Positions 9,074 through 17,765 are shown, counted from the first letter of the stretch. The stretch is DNA of 64,000 nt from Microbacterium halotolerans (GCF_003569805.1 NZ_KZ984051.1:1033606-1097605); one strand, 5' to 3'. The notes: a model not told the origin generated them from the letters alone. Translations and numbers: made by a program.

Positions 9074-9102
9074 GCGCATCTCGGTGAAATGTGCGCATCT
9101 CG
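9074..9102. repeat. Intergenic CGAGATGCGC repeat element, copy 2 (inverse orientation)
   Basis: GCGCATCTCG lies at 9074-9083 and 9093-9102, again with an exact 19-base period. The similarity to the element at 1251-1318 extends outward: both have GCTGC before the outer unit on the repeat strand, and both have a CCGGATG box before the inner unit. It lies about 60 bases before the antiporter start codon. Confidence 0.55.
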
Positions 9103-9158
9103 GCAGCTGGGCGTGGGCGCCAGGACCGGTGCAGGATCCGGCCCGCTATTCTCGGCAC

Positions 9159-10967
9159 ATGGGTGCGGAACTGTTCTACGTGCTGGTCGGGGCCGTCGCC
9201 GTCGGAGGATTCGCGCGATGGCGCGGATGGCCCGCGCCGCTGCTCGTGACCGGTGTCGCCCTGGCCGTTTCGCTTCTCCCGTTCGTGCCGGAGATCGAGA
9301 TCGACGGGCATCTGCTGCTCAACCTCGCGCTGCCGCCGCTGCTGTACTCGGCCGCCCTCGACGCATCGTTCATGAGCTTCCGCCGCTCGCTGCCGCACAT
9401 CCGGCGCCTGGGTGTCGGCCTCGTGCTCGTCACTGCTGTGGTCGTCGGGGTGGTCGCGTGGCTGATCATGCCTCAGCTCACGTTCGCCGGGGCGCTCCTG
9501 CTGGGTGCGATCGTCGGCCCGCCCGACGCGGTCTCGGCCGCCGCGATCGGCCGCAAGCTCGGGCTGCCGCGCCGTGTGATGAACGTGATGAGCGGAGAGA
9601 GCCTCATCAACGACGCCACCTCGCTGACCCTGGTGCGCGTGTTCGCCGCCATCGTCGCGGGCGCCACGGTCACGGTGTGGCAGGGGCTGTGGGAGTTCGT
9701 CGTCGCGGTCGTGGTGGGCGTCGGGGTCGGCCTCATCGCCGGGCTCCTGCTGCACCTGCTCAGGATGATCTCGTCCGACACCGTCCTGAGTGCCGCATTC
9801 GGCCTGCTCATGCCGTTCGCAGCATATGCGCTCGCGGAGCATCTCCTCGGTTCCGGGGTGCTCGCCGTCGTCGCCATGGGGCTGTACGTCGGGTACCACG
9901 CGCCGAAGACGAACTATTCGACCCGTCAGCACGACAAGCCGATCTGGCAGTCCGTCGACTTCCTGCTCGAGAGCTTCGTGTTCGCCTACATCGGCCTGCA
10001 GCTGCCGACCGTACTCGACGAGATCGCCGGGTCGCACTCCTCCGTCGTCATCTGGCTGGCGCTGGCGGTCTTCGCGGCCGTCCTGATCATCCGGCCCCTG
10101 TTCGTCTTCGCGTCGTACTCGTGGGGACAGGCGCTGCAGCGCCTGCGCCTGCTGCGGTTCAAACACGCTGCCGAGGAACGGCGAAAGCATCCGGACGGCA
10201 GGTACGCCCGTGCGTGGGAGGAGAGGAAGTCCCGGATGCGCGCGCGGAACGGCGGTGCGGAACCCACCAAGGAGGCGATCAAGCGACGGGTTCTCGAGCC
10301 CGCGCTGTCGAGGCGCGAGCGCGTCGTGATCTCGTGGGCGGGCATGCGCGGCGTCGTCACGCTCGCGATGGCCGCCGCCCTTCCCGACCTCACCGGGGGC
10401 GAGATGCCGCTCGGCAACGTCGAGGTGATCATCGCGGTCGCCTTCGTCGTCACCGTCGGGACGCTGCTGCTGCAGGGGCTCACGCTGCCGTCGCTCATCC
10501 GAGGGCTCGGAGTGTCGGCGGATGCCGAACGGGCGACCGACGCGCGCGAGGTCGAGCGGGTGCGCAAGATCAGCCGCGACGCCGGGCTCGACTTCCTGCG
10601 CGAGCGCCAGGAGGCGTGGGTCCGTGAGCACGGCGAGGGCGCTCGCGATCACTTCAACAAGTTCTCGCGCGGGCTGCTCCGGATCCAGCGTGACACCGAC
10701 CGCACCGAGCGTGAGGCCGAGACCACCGAGCTCGAGATCGTCGAGGCCGAGCGCGCCTCCCGCCGTGATGCGAAGGCGAAGGCCCGTCGCGCTGCGTTCG
10801 ACGAGTTCGACGAGCTCTCCCGCGGGTGGATCGAGGTCCGCAGGCGAGTGCTGATGAGCGAGTGCCGCGCGGGCAACGTGAGCGAGGAGGTCATGCGCGA
10901 CCTGTTCGTCGCGATGGACGCCGAGGAGCTCGCCCTCGACACCCGCGTCCGCTTCCGCGACGAGTGA
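9159..10967 (+). CDS. CPA1-family Na+/H+ antiporter
   Basis: A 602-residue membrane protein exchanging protons for Na+ (or K+) for pH and salt homeostasis. Residues 1-390 hold about a dozen transmembrane helices with the CPA1 ion-binding signatures AIVGPPDAVSAAAIG and GESLINDATSLTLVRV, and the late motif SWAGMRGVVTLAMAAALP. Residues 395-602 form a long charged, helical cytoplasmic tail rich in Arg/Glu, typical of actinobacterial NhaP/YjcE-like members and probably regulatory. ATG 9159 is chosen because the helix I sequence starts right there; the frame is open upstream but that part is not family-like. It is monocistronic. Confidence 0.92.
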   Translation: MGAELFYVLVGAVAVGGFARWRGWPAPLLVTGVALAVSLLPFVPEIEIDGHLLLNLALPPLLYSAALDASFMSFRRSLPHIRRLGVGLVLVTAVVVGVVAWLIMPQLTFAGALLLGAIVGPPDAVSAAAIGRKLGLPRRVMNVMSGESLINDATSLTLVRVFAAIVAGATVTVWQGLWEFVVAVVVGVGVGLIAGLLLHLLRMISSDTVLSAAFGLLMPFAAYALAEHLLGSGVLAVVAMGLYVGYHAPKTNYSTRQHDKPIWQSVDFLLESFVFAYIGLQLPTVLDEIAGSHSSVVIWLALAVFAAVLIIRPLFVFASYSWGQALQRLRLLRFKHAAEERRKHPDGRYARAWEERKSRMRARNGGAEPTKEAIKRRVLEPALSRRERVVISWAGMRGVVTLAMAAALPDLTGGEMPLGNVEVIIAVAFVVTVGTLLLQGLTLPSLIRGLGVSADAERATDAREVERVRKISRDAGLDFLRERQEAWVREHGEGARDHFNKFSRGLLRIQRDTDRTEREAETTELEIVEAERASRRDAKAKARRAAFDEFDELSRGWIEVRRRVLMSECRAGNVSEEVMRDLFVAMDAEELALDTRVRFRDE

Positions 10968-11051
10968 CGCACGCCCGTACCTGCCGTCTGTGGGCGACTT
11001 CCGCGGGCACAACAGGGCGCGCAGCGACGGATATCACTCACAACGGCTGGA

Positions 11052-11828
11052 TCAGCGGACGACTCGCCCGACGATCGCGAGGGCGGCGGGGCGGGGGAGG
11101 AGCCGGGACGCCGTCGTCATGGCGACGTTGCGCCACCCGGAGACGACGCTCGCCGGGCGTGAGCGTGCGTCGAGGGCGCGCATCGTGCGGGTGACGACCT
11201 GCTCGGCGGTCTGGAAGCCGCCGACAGCGGCACCGTCGCCGACCACGTCGAAGAACTCCGTGCGCGTCGGCCCGGGGCTCACGGCCAGCACCCGCGCACC
11301 CGTGCCGCGCGCCTCGTACGCGAGCGCCTCGGTGAAGTTCAGCACGAAGGATTTGCTCGCCCCATAGGCGGCCATCGTCGGCAGCGGCTGGTGGGCGGCG
11401 ACGCTGGCGATGTTCACGAGTGTGCCGCCGGCGTCGAGGATGTCGGGCAGGAACTCGCGGGTCAGCGCGACGAGTGCGTTGATGTTGAGCCGCAGCATCC
11501 TCTCGAGCCCTGCGGGGTCGCTGTCGACCACGGCGCCGTGCATGCCGAAACCGGCGTTGTTGACGAGACCGTCGATGCGCAGGCCCTCGGCGTCGAGACG
11601 TTCGCGCAGTGCGGCGGCCGCGCCGTCCTGTCCGAGGTCGAGCGCGATGACGTCGGCCCGGATGCCGTGCTCACGGGTGAGGCGATCGGCGAGCTCGCGC
11701 AGTCGGTCTTCGCGACGGGCGACGAGCACGACATCGCTGCCGCGGCGGGCGAACTGCGCGGCGAACTCGGCACCGATACCCGAGCTGGCGCCGGTGATGA
11801 GCGTGGTGCGGGGTGTGATGGATGCCAT
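11052..11828 (-). CDS. SDR-family short-chain dehydrogenase/reductase
   Basis: A 258-residue Rossmann-fold oxidoreductase. The cofactor motif TGASSGIG is at residues 12-19, and Arg residues in VLVARRE suggest NADPH preference. NNAGFG, catalytic Ser142 (NIASVAAH) and the Tyr155/Lys159 pair in YGASK are all present. ATG 11828 gives the classic start; an upstream in-frame start would place the operator-like palindrome inside the gene. It is divergent from a decayed TetR gene, and the palindrome between them (11839-11871) suggests this SDR was originally controlled by that regulator. The substrate is unknown. Confidence 0.9.
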   Translation of the reverse strand: MASITPRTTLITGASSGIGAEFAAQFARRGSDVVLVARREDRLRELADRLTREHGIRADVIALDLGQDGAAAALRERLDAEGLRIDGLVNNAGFGMHGAVVDSDPAGLERMLRLNINALVALTREFLPDILDAGGTLVNIASVAAHQPLPTMAAYGASKSFVLNFTEALAYEARGTGARVLAVSPGPTRTEFFDVVGDGAAVGGFQTAEQVVTRTMRALDARSRPASVVSGWRNVAMTTASRLLPRPAALAIVGRVVR

Positions 11829-11838
11829 ACCCGCAAAT

Positions 11839-11871
11839 GTAGACACTGACAGGATTGTTGTCAACGTCTAC
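11839..11871. promoter_or_regulatory. TetR-type operator between SDR and decayed TetR gene
   Basis: Arms GTAGACACTGACA (11839-11851) and TGTCAACGTCTAC (11859-11871) are inverted repeats matching at 11 of 13 positions around a 7-base centre. The position in a divergent promoter region is typical of TetR autoregulation. Confidence 0.65.
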
Positions 11872-11890
11872 TTCACGCTATCGTGGCCGG

Positions 11891-12173
11891 ATGACCGAAC
11901 GCGCCTACCATCAGGGCGACCTGCGCGCGGCGCTGCTCTCCCGTGCCGTCGAAGAGATCGACGACCGTGGTGTCGAAGGCCTGTCGCTGCGGGCCATCGC
12001 GCGCGATCTCGGGGTGAGCCATGCTCACCGTCGATGAGCTCCTCTTCGACGTACCGTGGGAGCAGGCCGCCGACGAGGTCGTGGGGTTCCTCACCGTGTC
12101 GCTGCGCGCCGAACCAGCCGAGCAGGCACGCCAAGGGGCGGCCCCGCGTCAGCGGGGCCGCCCCTTGGCGTGA
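11891..12173 (+). pseudogene. TetR-family regulator, internally deleted and frameshifted
   Basis: The frame from ATG 11891 encodes a normal TetR N-terminus (AYHQGDLRAALLSRAVEEI, then SLRAIARDLGVSHA), covering the first HTH helices. It stops at 12037 after about 48 residues, at the point where a full regulator would continue into the recognition-helix end. A second frame from about 12020 encodes what looks like a TetR C-terminus (LLFDVPWEQAADEVVGFLTV) and then runs into the terminator hairpin. The simplest reading is loss of the central ligand-binding domain, roughly 130 codons, with a frame change. The product cannot be a working repressor. Confidence 0.7.
12127..12172. terminator. Bidirectional terminator hairpin (21-bp stem)
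   Basis: A perfect inverted repeat: stem 12127-12147 pairs with 12152-12172 around a GTCA loop. The core is CCAAGGGGCGGCCCCGC. It lies between the 3' ends of the TetR remnant and the large minus-strand surface-protein gene and so can terminate both. Confidence 0.8.
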
Positions 12174-12185
12174 GCGTGCGGACTG

Positions 12186-15100
12186 CTATGCCGCCTTGCC
12201 GCGGCGGATCAGGATGATGCCGCCGCCGATCAGCGTCGCCAGCAGCAGCGACAACGGAAGAAGCGCGCGACCGAAGTCGGAACCTGTCGCTGGCAGAGTG
12301 TCACTGGCGTCCGCCGCTGCGCCGCTGTCGGTGTCAGTTCCCGTGTCCGAGCTCGGAGCGTCTCCGGCGTCGGTGTCGGCGCCCGGTGTTCCCGGGCCTC
12401 CGTCCGAGCCGTCACTTGAGTCTCCGTCGCCTGCGTCGCCGTCTCCGGGGCCGCCATCCGGACCGTCGTCTCCAGGGTCGTCGCCCGATCCGTCGTCGCC
12501 CGATCCGTCGTCCTGGACTGTGATCTCCGACGTCGTCGTGACGCCGTTGACCGTGACCGACACGGTGGCGGTGCCCGGGGCGACCGCTGTCAGCGTGCCC
12601 GTAGCCGAGTTGAGTCGTACGACGTCGGCCTCCGCTTCCAGCGCTGTCACGTCCGACGCCGCTGCGAACGCCGCCGTCGATCCGTCCCGAACCGAACCCG
12701 CCATGACGCTTCCGTCATCCACGACGACGCCGTCGCCGCCCCAGGTGGCCGACATCGGCCAGGCGACGGGAACCTCGCGAGTGTCGTCCTGGGTCACGAC
12801 TGCCGAGACGTCGGCGGTGGCGCCTACAGGAAGCGATTCGGGCAGCTCGGCGAGGGCGATCGAGTCGATGCGCGAGACGATCTCGGTGCGCATCCATGCC
12901 GTACGGTCGGCGACCGCGATCGGGTCGGCTCCGACGACACCGTGGGCCGGGTCGATGCCGACCATGGCCCATCCGGTGAAGCCGCCGCGCTCGACGGGGC
13001 CCGACGGGTTCTTGCCCGAGTTGCCCAGCGTGACGTAGCTCACGCCCGAGTCGCTGCGGGCGTCGAAGTTGCCGACGTGACCGTTCAGCACGGCGATGGA
13101 CTTGCCAGACGTCGCGCGGAAGTCGGCGAACGTCTGCTCGAGCCGCCGTGCCTCGACGCGATCGGACAGCTGGCTGTGCGCGCCGACGAGGTGATCGCGC
13201 GTCGGATGGTGGAAGAACACTGTGACGCCAGTGATACTCGGATCGGCTGCCGCGCCCGCGAGCTGCTCGTCGAGGAACGCGAGCTGGTCGACGTTGCTGC
13301 CGCGCCCGCCGAGGGTGCCAGGGGCGGAGTTCAGCGTGATGACCCGGGTTCCCTTGAGATCCTGCGTCGTCCGGGTGTCGCCGAAGGCGTCTTCGAAGTT
13401 CGAGATCTCACCGCCCATGATCTCGTGATTGCCCGGCACGTACACGTACGGCACCGCGTCGTCGATCGACTCGTCGATGATCTCCTGCGCGAGCGCGAAG
13501 TCGGCAGGTGCGGCCTCGTCGGTGAAGTCACCGTTGATGACGATGAGATCGGGCTCTGCCGCCGTCATCTCTCGCAGCGTCTCGCGAGCCGCCTCGACGA
13601 TCGGGCTGTTCGGGTTGCGGGCGACGAACTGCGCGTCGTTCATCGTCGCGATGCGCAGCGGATAGGCGTCGGCGGTGCCGTTGGAGATGACCGCCTGGTC
13701 GTCGACCGGCAGCGGCGCCGGCTGGTCGACCTCGGGCGCGTAGACGATGCCGAGATCGGAGAACAGCAGGTCGCCGTCGTACGTGGAGGTCGAGCGGGTC
13801 TCCATGATGCGGATGCGTTCGAAGGTGAGCGGGTAGGCCGTGCCTGCGGGCACTGTGAAGGTGACCTTTCGCCATCCCTCCCAGGTGATGGTCGGGCCGT
13901 CGATGTTGGTCGCCGAGCCGCCCGCTGGCCGCACCTGCAGGCGCGGCCAGGCGCCCGTTCCGTCACCGTTGATCCACATGGTCACCGCGCGCGGCTGCCC
14001 AGGCAGCTCAACGGGTTCGGGTGCGATGGCGTACGAGCCGCGCGTCGCCGTGCTGGTGGTGAAGTCGTGCATGAGGCGCAGGGCGTCCTGACCTTCAGGG
14101 CCCTCGCCTGGCGCGCTCGACACCGAGCCGGTCGCGCGCGCGGTCGCGTGGCTCCAGTCGTCGGCGTCGTCGAAGTCGACGATGATGTCCTCGGCCAGGC
14201 CGATCGTCACGGCCGCCTCGAAGCGGTGCGGGCCGACGTCGACGCGCAGCGTGGTGGCGCCTGATGCGACGGTCGGTCGCAGAGTGAAGGCGTCGATGCC
14301 GGTCTGCTCGACCGTGATCTCCTCGCCAGCGGCGATGGTGATGTCGGCCGCCTCGATCGGGGCGGCGTGGCCGTCGCCGTCGAAGCCTGTCACGCGGAAC
14401 GTCGCCTGCTCGTCCTGCTCGATGAACGACACGACCCCTGTCGAACCCTCGATGCGTTCGAGATCGCCCAGTACGCGCAGCGATGCTGTAGCGACCGAAC
14501 CGGCGTCGCTCGTGAACGTCGCGGTGGCCTTGCCTGGCGCGGTGCCCGTGACGACCGCCGATGCGTCGTCCTGCGACACGAGCGACAGTCCGCGCCCGGC
14601 TCCGAACGATCCGGTCGCGGCGACTGCGCCGAAGTTCGCGTCCAGCCCCGTCGCGGCGAGCGTGCGCTCGTAGCCGGGGAAGACCTTCGACCCGCCGTCG
14701 ACGGCAGGTGCGAGGTGCGCACCGGTCTCGATCTCGGGCTCGGCCGAGGAGAAGAACGCGAGCGAGTTCGCGACCGCACGCTCTGAGCCGTCTGAGGGGC
14801 GAGCGAGGTGCTCCAGCTCGGACGAGCCCGCGGGGCGCGCGAGCATCGTCGTCGAACCGCCGCCGTCGAGGTTCACAGCATTGTGCGCGCCGAGGTCGAT
14901 CATGAGCTGTGCAAGCTCCTGCACGGTCTGTCCGCGGCTGTCGGCCGCACGGCCGTCGATCGCGACGACGTACACCTCGGTGCCGTCGCGGTTCACGCCG
15001 ATCGCTGTGCGCGAGGCCTCGACCTGGTCGGCCGTGCCCTTCTCGCCATCGATGACGAGGCGCTGGCTGCCCGCGACGGCGATGTCGACGTCCTGTGAAG

Positions 15101-15914
15101 GACCGACCTCGATGGCGACCTCGTCGCCGATCTGGAGGGCGCCGATCGCGTCGGCGCCCTCCTCACGCCCGAGCAGCACATGGCCGCCTTCGGGGATCTC
15201 GGGTGCGCCTGCTGCGTCGTCCGTTGCCGTCACGATGCCGTCGACCACGGTTGCGCGCGCGAGGTGGCCGGAGATGTTCGACGGCCCGCCGACGGGATTG
15301 TCGAGCGTGTACTCGCCCCAGGCGGCCGTGTATACGCCCACGCCGTCGCGCGGGATCGACGGTGAGTTGAAGGAGCGGATGTCGGTGACGCCGTCGGCTG
15401 TGGTGATCGTGCCCTGTGCCGTGAGCGCCTGAACGGCGGCGACGCCGTTCGACACGGTGAATGTCTGGCGTGCGTCCGCGCTGCCGGTGCGGATCCCGGA
15501 GCTGGTCACGTTCGTGCCGATCGGCGCGTTCGTGGCGTTCATATCGAAGTAGTCGCCGTTGATCGCCGCGACGGCGTCGAGGCCTTCGACCTGCTGGCTC
15601 ACGGGCATCGCTGTCGAGACGGCGCCCGAGTCGACGACATCCATCGACAGGGTCGGGGTCGTGAGATCGGCGACGAGGACGTTTCCGGTGACCCAGCCGC
15701 CCGACTCGATGCGCGAGAAGTTCACATGATCGAGTCCCGGCGCGATCTGCTGTGACTCTGACTGGACCAGCGCGGAGTCACCGCCGGTGAGGTTCAGACC
15801 GAGGGTGTCATCGGATGCCGCGGATGCGGGGAGGGTGACGAGCAATGAGCCGGCGAGGGTGGCCGCCGCGACGCCGGCGAGCGTGGTTCGCCCGGCGTGT
15901 GTCGTTCGGAGCAT
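12186..15914 (-). CDS. Wall-anchored phosphodiester glycosidase / calcineurin-like phosphoesterase fusion
   Basis: A 1242-residue secreted protein. It has a signal peptide (residues 1-32, ending ASA) and an NAGPA-type phosphodiester-glycosidase domain around 100-390 (AINGDYFDMN, VNLDGGGSTTM). A beta-sandwich region follows to about 745. A calcineurin-like metallophosphoesterase lies at about 755-1000, with metal motifs INGDFTDE, VPGNHE, FFHHPTRDH and NGHVG. A BIG2-like Ig domain at 1040-1160 precedes a Gly/Asp/Ser-rich wall-spanning linker and a sorting signal: LPATG (1207-1211), a hydrophobic helix and an RRGKAA tail. Sortase should link it to peptidoglycan. It may strip phosphodiester-linked sugars and then phosphate from extracellular polymers; that coupling is inference. 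Confidence 0.88.
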   Translation of the reverse strand: MLRTTHAGRTTLAGVAAATLAGSLLVTLPASAASDDTLGLNLTGGDSALVQSESQQIAPGLDHVNFSRIESGGWVTGNVLVADLTTPTLSMDVVDSGAVSTAMPVSQQVEGLDAVAAINGDYFDMNATNAPIGTNVTSSGIRTGSADARQTFTVSNGVAAVQALTAQGTITTADGVTDIRSFNSPSIPRDGVGVYTAAWGEYTLDNPVGGPSNISGHLARATVVDGIVTATDDAAGAPEIPEGGHVLLGREEGADAIGALQIGDEVAIEVGPSQDVDIAVAGSQRLVIDGEKGTADQVEASRTAIGVNRDGTEVYVVAIDGRAADSRGQTVQELAQLMIDLGAHNAVNLDGGGSTTMLARPAGSSELEHLARPSDGSERAVANSLAFFSSAEPEIETGAHLAPAVDGGSKVFPGYERTLAATGLDANFGAVAATGSFGAGRGLSLVSQDDASAVVTGTAPGKATATFTSDAGSVATASLRVLGDLERIEGSTGVVSFIEQDEQATFRVTGFDGDGHAAPIEAADITIAAGEEITVEQTGIDAFTLRPTVASGATTLRVDVGPHRFEAAVTIGLAEDIIVDFDDADDWSHATARATGSVSSAPGEGPEGQDALRLMHDFTTSTATRGSYAIAPEPVELPGQPRAVTMWINGDGTGAWPRLQVRPAGGSATNIDGPTITWEGWRKVTFTVPAGTAYPLTFERIRIMETRSTSTYDGDLLFSDLGIVYAPEVDQPAPLPVDDQAVISNGTADAYPLRIATMNDAQFVARNPNSPIVEAARETLREMTAAEPDLIVINGDFTDEAAPADFALAQEIIDESIDDAVPYVYVPGNHEIMGGEISNFEDAFGDTRTTQDLKGTRVITLNSAPGTLGGRGSNVDQLAFLDEQLAGAAADPSITGVTVFFHHPTRDHLVGAHSQLSDRVEARRLEQTFADFRATSGKSIAVLNGHVGNFDARSDSGVSYVTLGNSGKNPSGPVERGGFTGWAMVGIDPAHGVVGADPIAVADRTAWMRTEIVSRIDSIALAELPESLPVGATADVSAVVTQDDTREVPVAWPMSATWGGDGVVVDDGSVMAGSVRDGSTAAFAAASDVTALEAEADVVRLNSATGTLTAVAPGTATVSVTVNGVTTTSEITVQDDGSGDDGSGDDPGDDGPDGGPGDGDAGDGDSSDGSDGGPGTPGADTDAGDAPSSDTGTDTDSGAAADASDTLPATGSDFGRALLPLSLLLATLIGGGIILIRRGKAA

Positions 15915-16095
15915 GGTGATCCTTGGGTGGGGGACAGAACCCTAAGACCGTAGGTACACAGCGTGGACTGCAGGTGCGGAACCGAGACGCGCAGATGAAC
16001 GGAACGTGCACGAGCCGCGCGCGTCCGGGTGAACCGGACGCGAACGGATCATTCGAACCGGCGGCGCTCTTCGGGGCGACGACCCCGTGGAACAC

Positions 16096-16139
16096 CGCGG
16101 TGGCCGCGTCCTCTGGCAGGAGGGGACGCGGCCACCGCG
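16096..16139. terminator. Terminator hairpin downstream of DAACS symporter
   Basis: Stem CGCGGTGGCCGCGTCC (16096-16111) pairs perfectly with 16124-16139 around a 12-base loop. It lies 22 bases past the stop of the minus-strand symporter. The rest of the 15915-16161 spacer shows no gene. Confidence 0.7.
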
Positions 16140-16161
16140 TGAGAGACACCCGCGCGACGGG

Positions 16162-17601
16162 CTACCGCGTGATCTGCTCTGCGGCGCCTTCGCTGCGCGT
16201 CTCGAGCTCCGCGCTCGACTCGGCTGCGGCATCCGGGGTCTCGTCGTCCTCGTCTTGGAACGGCATTCCCTCGCGGGGTGCGTTGTACAGGTCGAGGTCG
16301 AGGATGCGCTCGCGCTTGGCGACGAGGGTCGGCACGAAGGCCTGGCCGGCGACGTTCACGGCGGTGCGACCCATGTCGAGGATCGGGTCGATCGCGAGCA
16401 GCAGGCCGACGCCCTCGAGCGGCAGGCCGACGGTCGAGAGGGTGAGCGTGAGCATCACCGTGGCGCCGGTGGTTCCGGCCGTGGCGGCTGAGCCGACGAT
16501 CGACACCAGGGCGATCAGCGCGTACTGGATGATCGACAGCTGGATGTCGAAGAACTGCGCGACGAAGATCGCGGCGATGGCCGGGTAGATGGCCGCGCAG
16601 CCGTCCATCTTGGTGGTCGAGCCGAACGGCACGGCGAACGAGGCGTACTCGCGCGGCACGCCGAAGTTCCGCTCCGCGACGCGCTGCGTCAGCGGCAGGG
16701 TGCCCAGCGACGAGCGGCTCACGAATCCGAGCTGCACCGCCGGCCACACACCGGAGAAGAACTGTCGGATGGACAGGCCGTGCGCCTTCGCCAGCAGCGG
16801 GTAGACCACGAACAGCACGAGCACCAGGCCCGCGTAGACGGCGACGGTGAACCACACCAGCGAGGTGAGCTTCTCCCAGCCGTACTGGACCACGGCGTTG
16901 CCGATCAGGCCCAGGGTGCCGATGGGGGCGATCCGGATGATCCACCAGACCACGCGCTGGATGACCTTCAGCAGCGACTCGGTGAAGGCCAGGAACGGTT
17001 CGGCCTTGCGGCCGGCGCGCAGCGCGGCCAGGCCCACCACGACAGAGACGACGATGATCTGCAGGATGTTGAAGCTGATGCCGCCGGAGAACTCGCCGTT
17101 CTCGTCGAGGCCGCCGCTGACGCCGAGGCCGAGGAAGTTCTGCGGAACCAGGCCGGTGAGGAAGCCGACCCACGAGCCCTGCGAGCTGGGGGTGCCCTCT
17201 TCGAGGCCCTCGCCGGCGTTGGCGCCCGGCTGGATCACCAGGCCGAGCGTGATGCCGATCGCGACGGCGATGCCCGCGGTGATGGCGAACCACAGGATGG
17301 TCTGCCCGGCCAGGCGCGCGGCGTTCTGCACGCGGCGCAGGTTCGAGATGCTCGCGACGATGGCGGCGAACACCAGCGGCACGACCGCGGCGCGCAGGAT
17401 CGTGACGTACGAGCCGCCGATCGTGCCGAGCGTCTCGGAGAGCGGGTTCGACACGTCGCTGTTGGCGCCGAGAGAACGAGCGAGGAGACCCAGTGCGATG
17501 CCGACGATCAGCGCCGCGATCACCTGGAACCCGAAGTTCGCGTAGAAGGGGCGCTTCTTCTTCTGCGCCCGCGCGGGCGTGGTGGTTGTGGACATGTTCA
17601 T
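16162..17601 (-). CDS. DAACS-family cation symporter, possibly cystine/dicarboxylate
   Basis: A 479-residue secondary transporter of the dicarboxylate/amino acid:cation symporter family (GltP/DctA/TcyP fold). It has eight membrane helices and two re-entrant loops. The first hairpin carries SRSSLGTLPLT. The second motif reads KMDGCAAIYPA instead of the NMDGT seen in glutamate and C4-dicarboxylate carriers. That GCAxIYPA form resembles TcyP/YdjN cystine carriers, so cystine is a reasonable candidate substrate (inference). The acidic C-tail is cytoplasmic. ATG 17601 (MNMSTTTT) is chosen; ATG 17595 and an upstream ATG at 17628 are alternatives, none with a good ribosome site. It is monocistronic. 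Confidence 0.88.
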   Translation of the reverse strand: MNMSTTTTPARAQKKKRPFYANFGFQVIAALIVGIALGLLARSLGANSDVSNPLSETLGTIGGSYVTILRAAVVPLVFAAIVASISNLRRVQNAARLAGQTILWFAITAGIAVAIGITLGLVIQPGANAGEGLEEGTPSSQGSWVGFLTGLVPQNFLGLGVSGGLDENGEFSGGISFNILQIIVVSVVVGLAALRAGRKAEPFLAFTESLLKVIQRVVWWIIRIAPIGTLGLIGNAVVQYGWEKLTSLVWFTVAVYAGLVLVLFVVYPLLAKAHGLSIRQFFSGVWPAVQLGFVSRSSLGTLPLTQRVAERNFGVPREYASFAVPFGSTTKMDGCAAIYPAIAAIFVAQFFDIQLSIIQYALIALVSIVGSAATAGTTGATVMLTLTLSTVGLPLEGVGLLLAIDPILDMGRTAVNVAGQAFVPTLVAKRERILDLDLYNAPREGMPFQDEDDETPDAAAESSAELETRSEGAAEQITR

Positions 17602-17669
17602 GTCTAACCCGCGGCGCGGGCGCGGCATTCCGCGGCGAGGCGAATGTGTCGGGGTGTTACGGGCAGGCG

Positions 17670-17718
17670 AACCGTGAGCGGATCCTTTCGTCGCGCAAGA
17701 AAGGGCCCGCTCACGGTT
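17670..17718. promoter_or_regulatory. Hairpin upstream of the iron/cobalamin-type ABC operon
   Basis: Arms AACCGTGAGCGG (17670-17681) and CCGCTCACGGTT (17707-17718) are perfectly inverted. An inner stem CCTTTC/GAAAGG (17684-17689 / 17699-17704) extends the structure. No U-run follows. It lies between two divergent genes, so a regulatory or operator role is more likely than termination. Confidence 0.45.
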
Positions 17719-17751
17719 TCATCAGACGCGGGGTTCGCCGAGGCGGCGTGT

Positions 17752-17765
17752 ATTATTCCAATAAT
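17752..17765 (+). promoter_or_regulatory. AT-rich palindrome overlapping the start codon; possible -10 of a leaderless mRNA
   Basis: ATTATT-CC-AATAAT is a perfect palindrome reaching into the ATG at 17764. TATTAT at 17751-17756 would serve as a -10 box placing the transcript start at about 17763, so a leaderless message is possible; no Shine-Dalgarno sequence is seen. A metal-dependent repressor site is another reading. Confidence 0.35.

Larger units (their letters stand above)
8801..9158. other. Gene-free spacer of about 360 bases holding two repeat structures
   Basis: No convincing gene lies between the hypothetical protein and the antiporter. The spacer contains an AT-rich inverted repeat (8903-8970) and a copy of the CGAGATGCGC element (9074-9102), described separately. 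The remainder shows nothing I can identify. Confidence 0.6.

Noticed and set aside
8967..11012. Long open frame on the minus strand opposite the Na+/H+ antiporter
   Set aside because: Its length is due to high GC with few stop codons. The protein is a low-complexity His/Arg/Asp-rich mix without domains, while the plus strand encodes a complete antiporter.
17670..17763. Cobalamin riboswitch upstream of the chelate operon
   Set aside because: The spacer is too short and lacks the conserved B12-box type core; only a simple hairpin is present.
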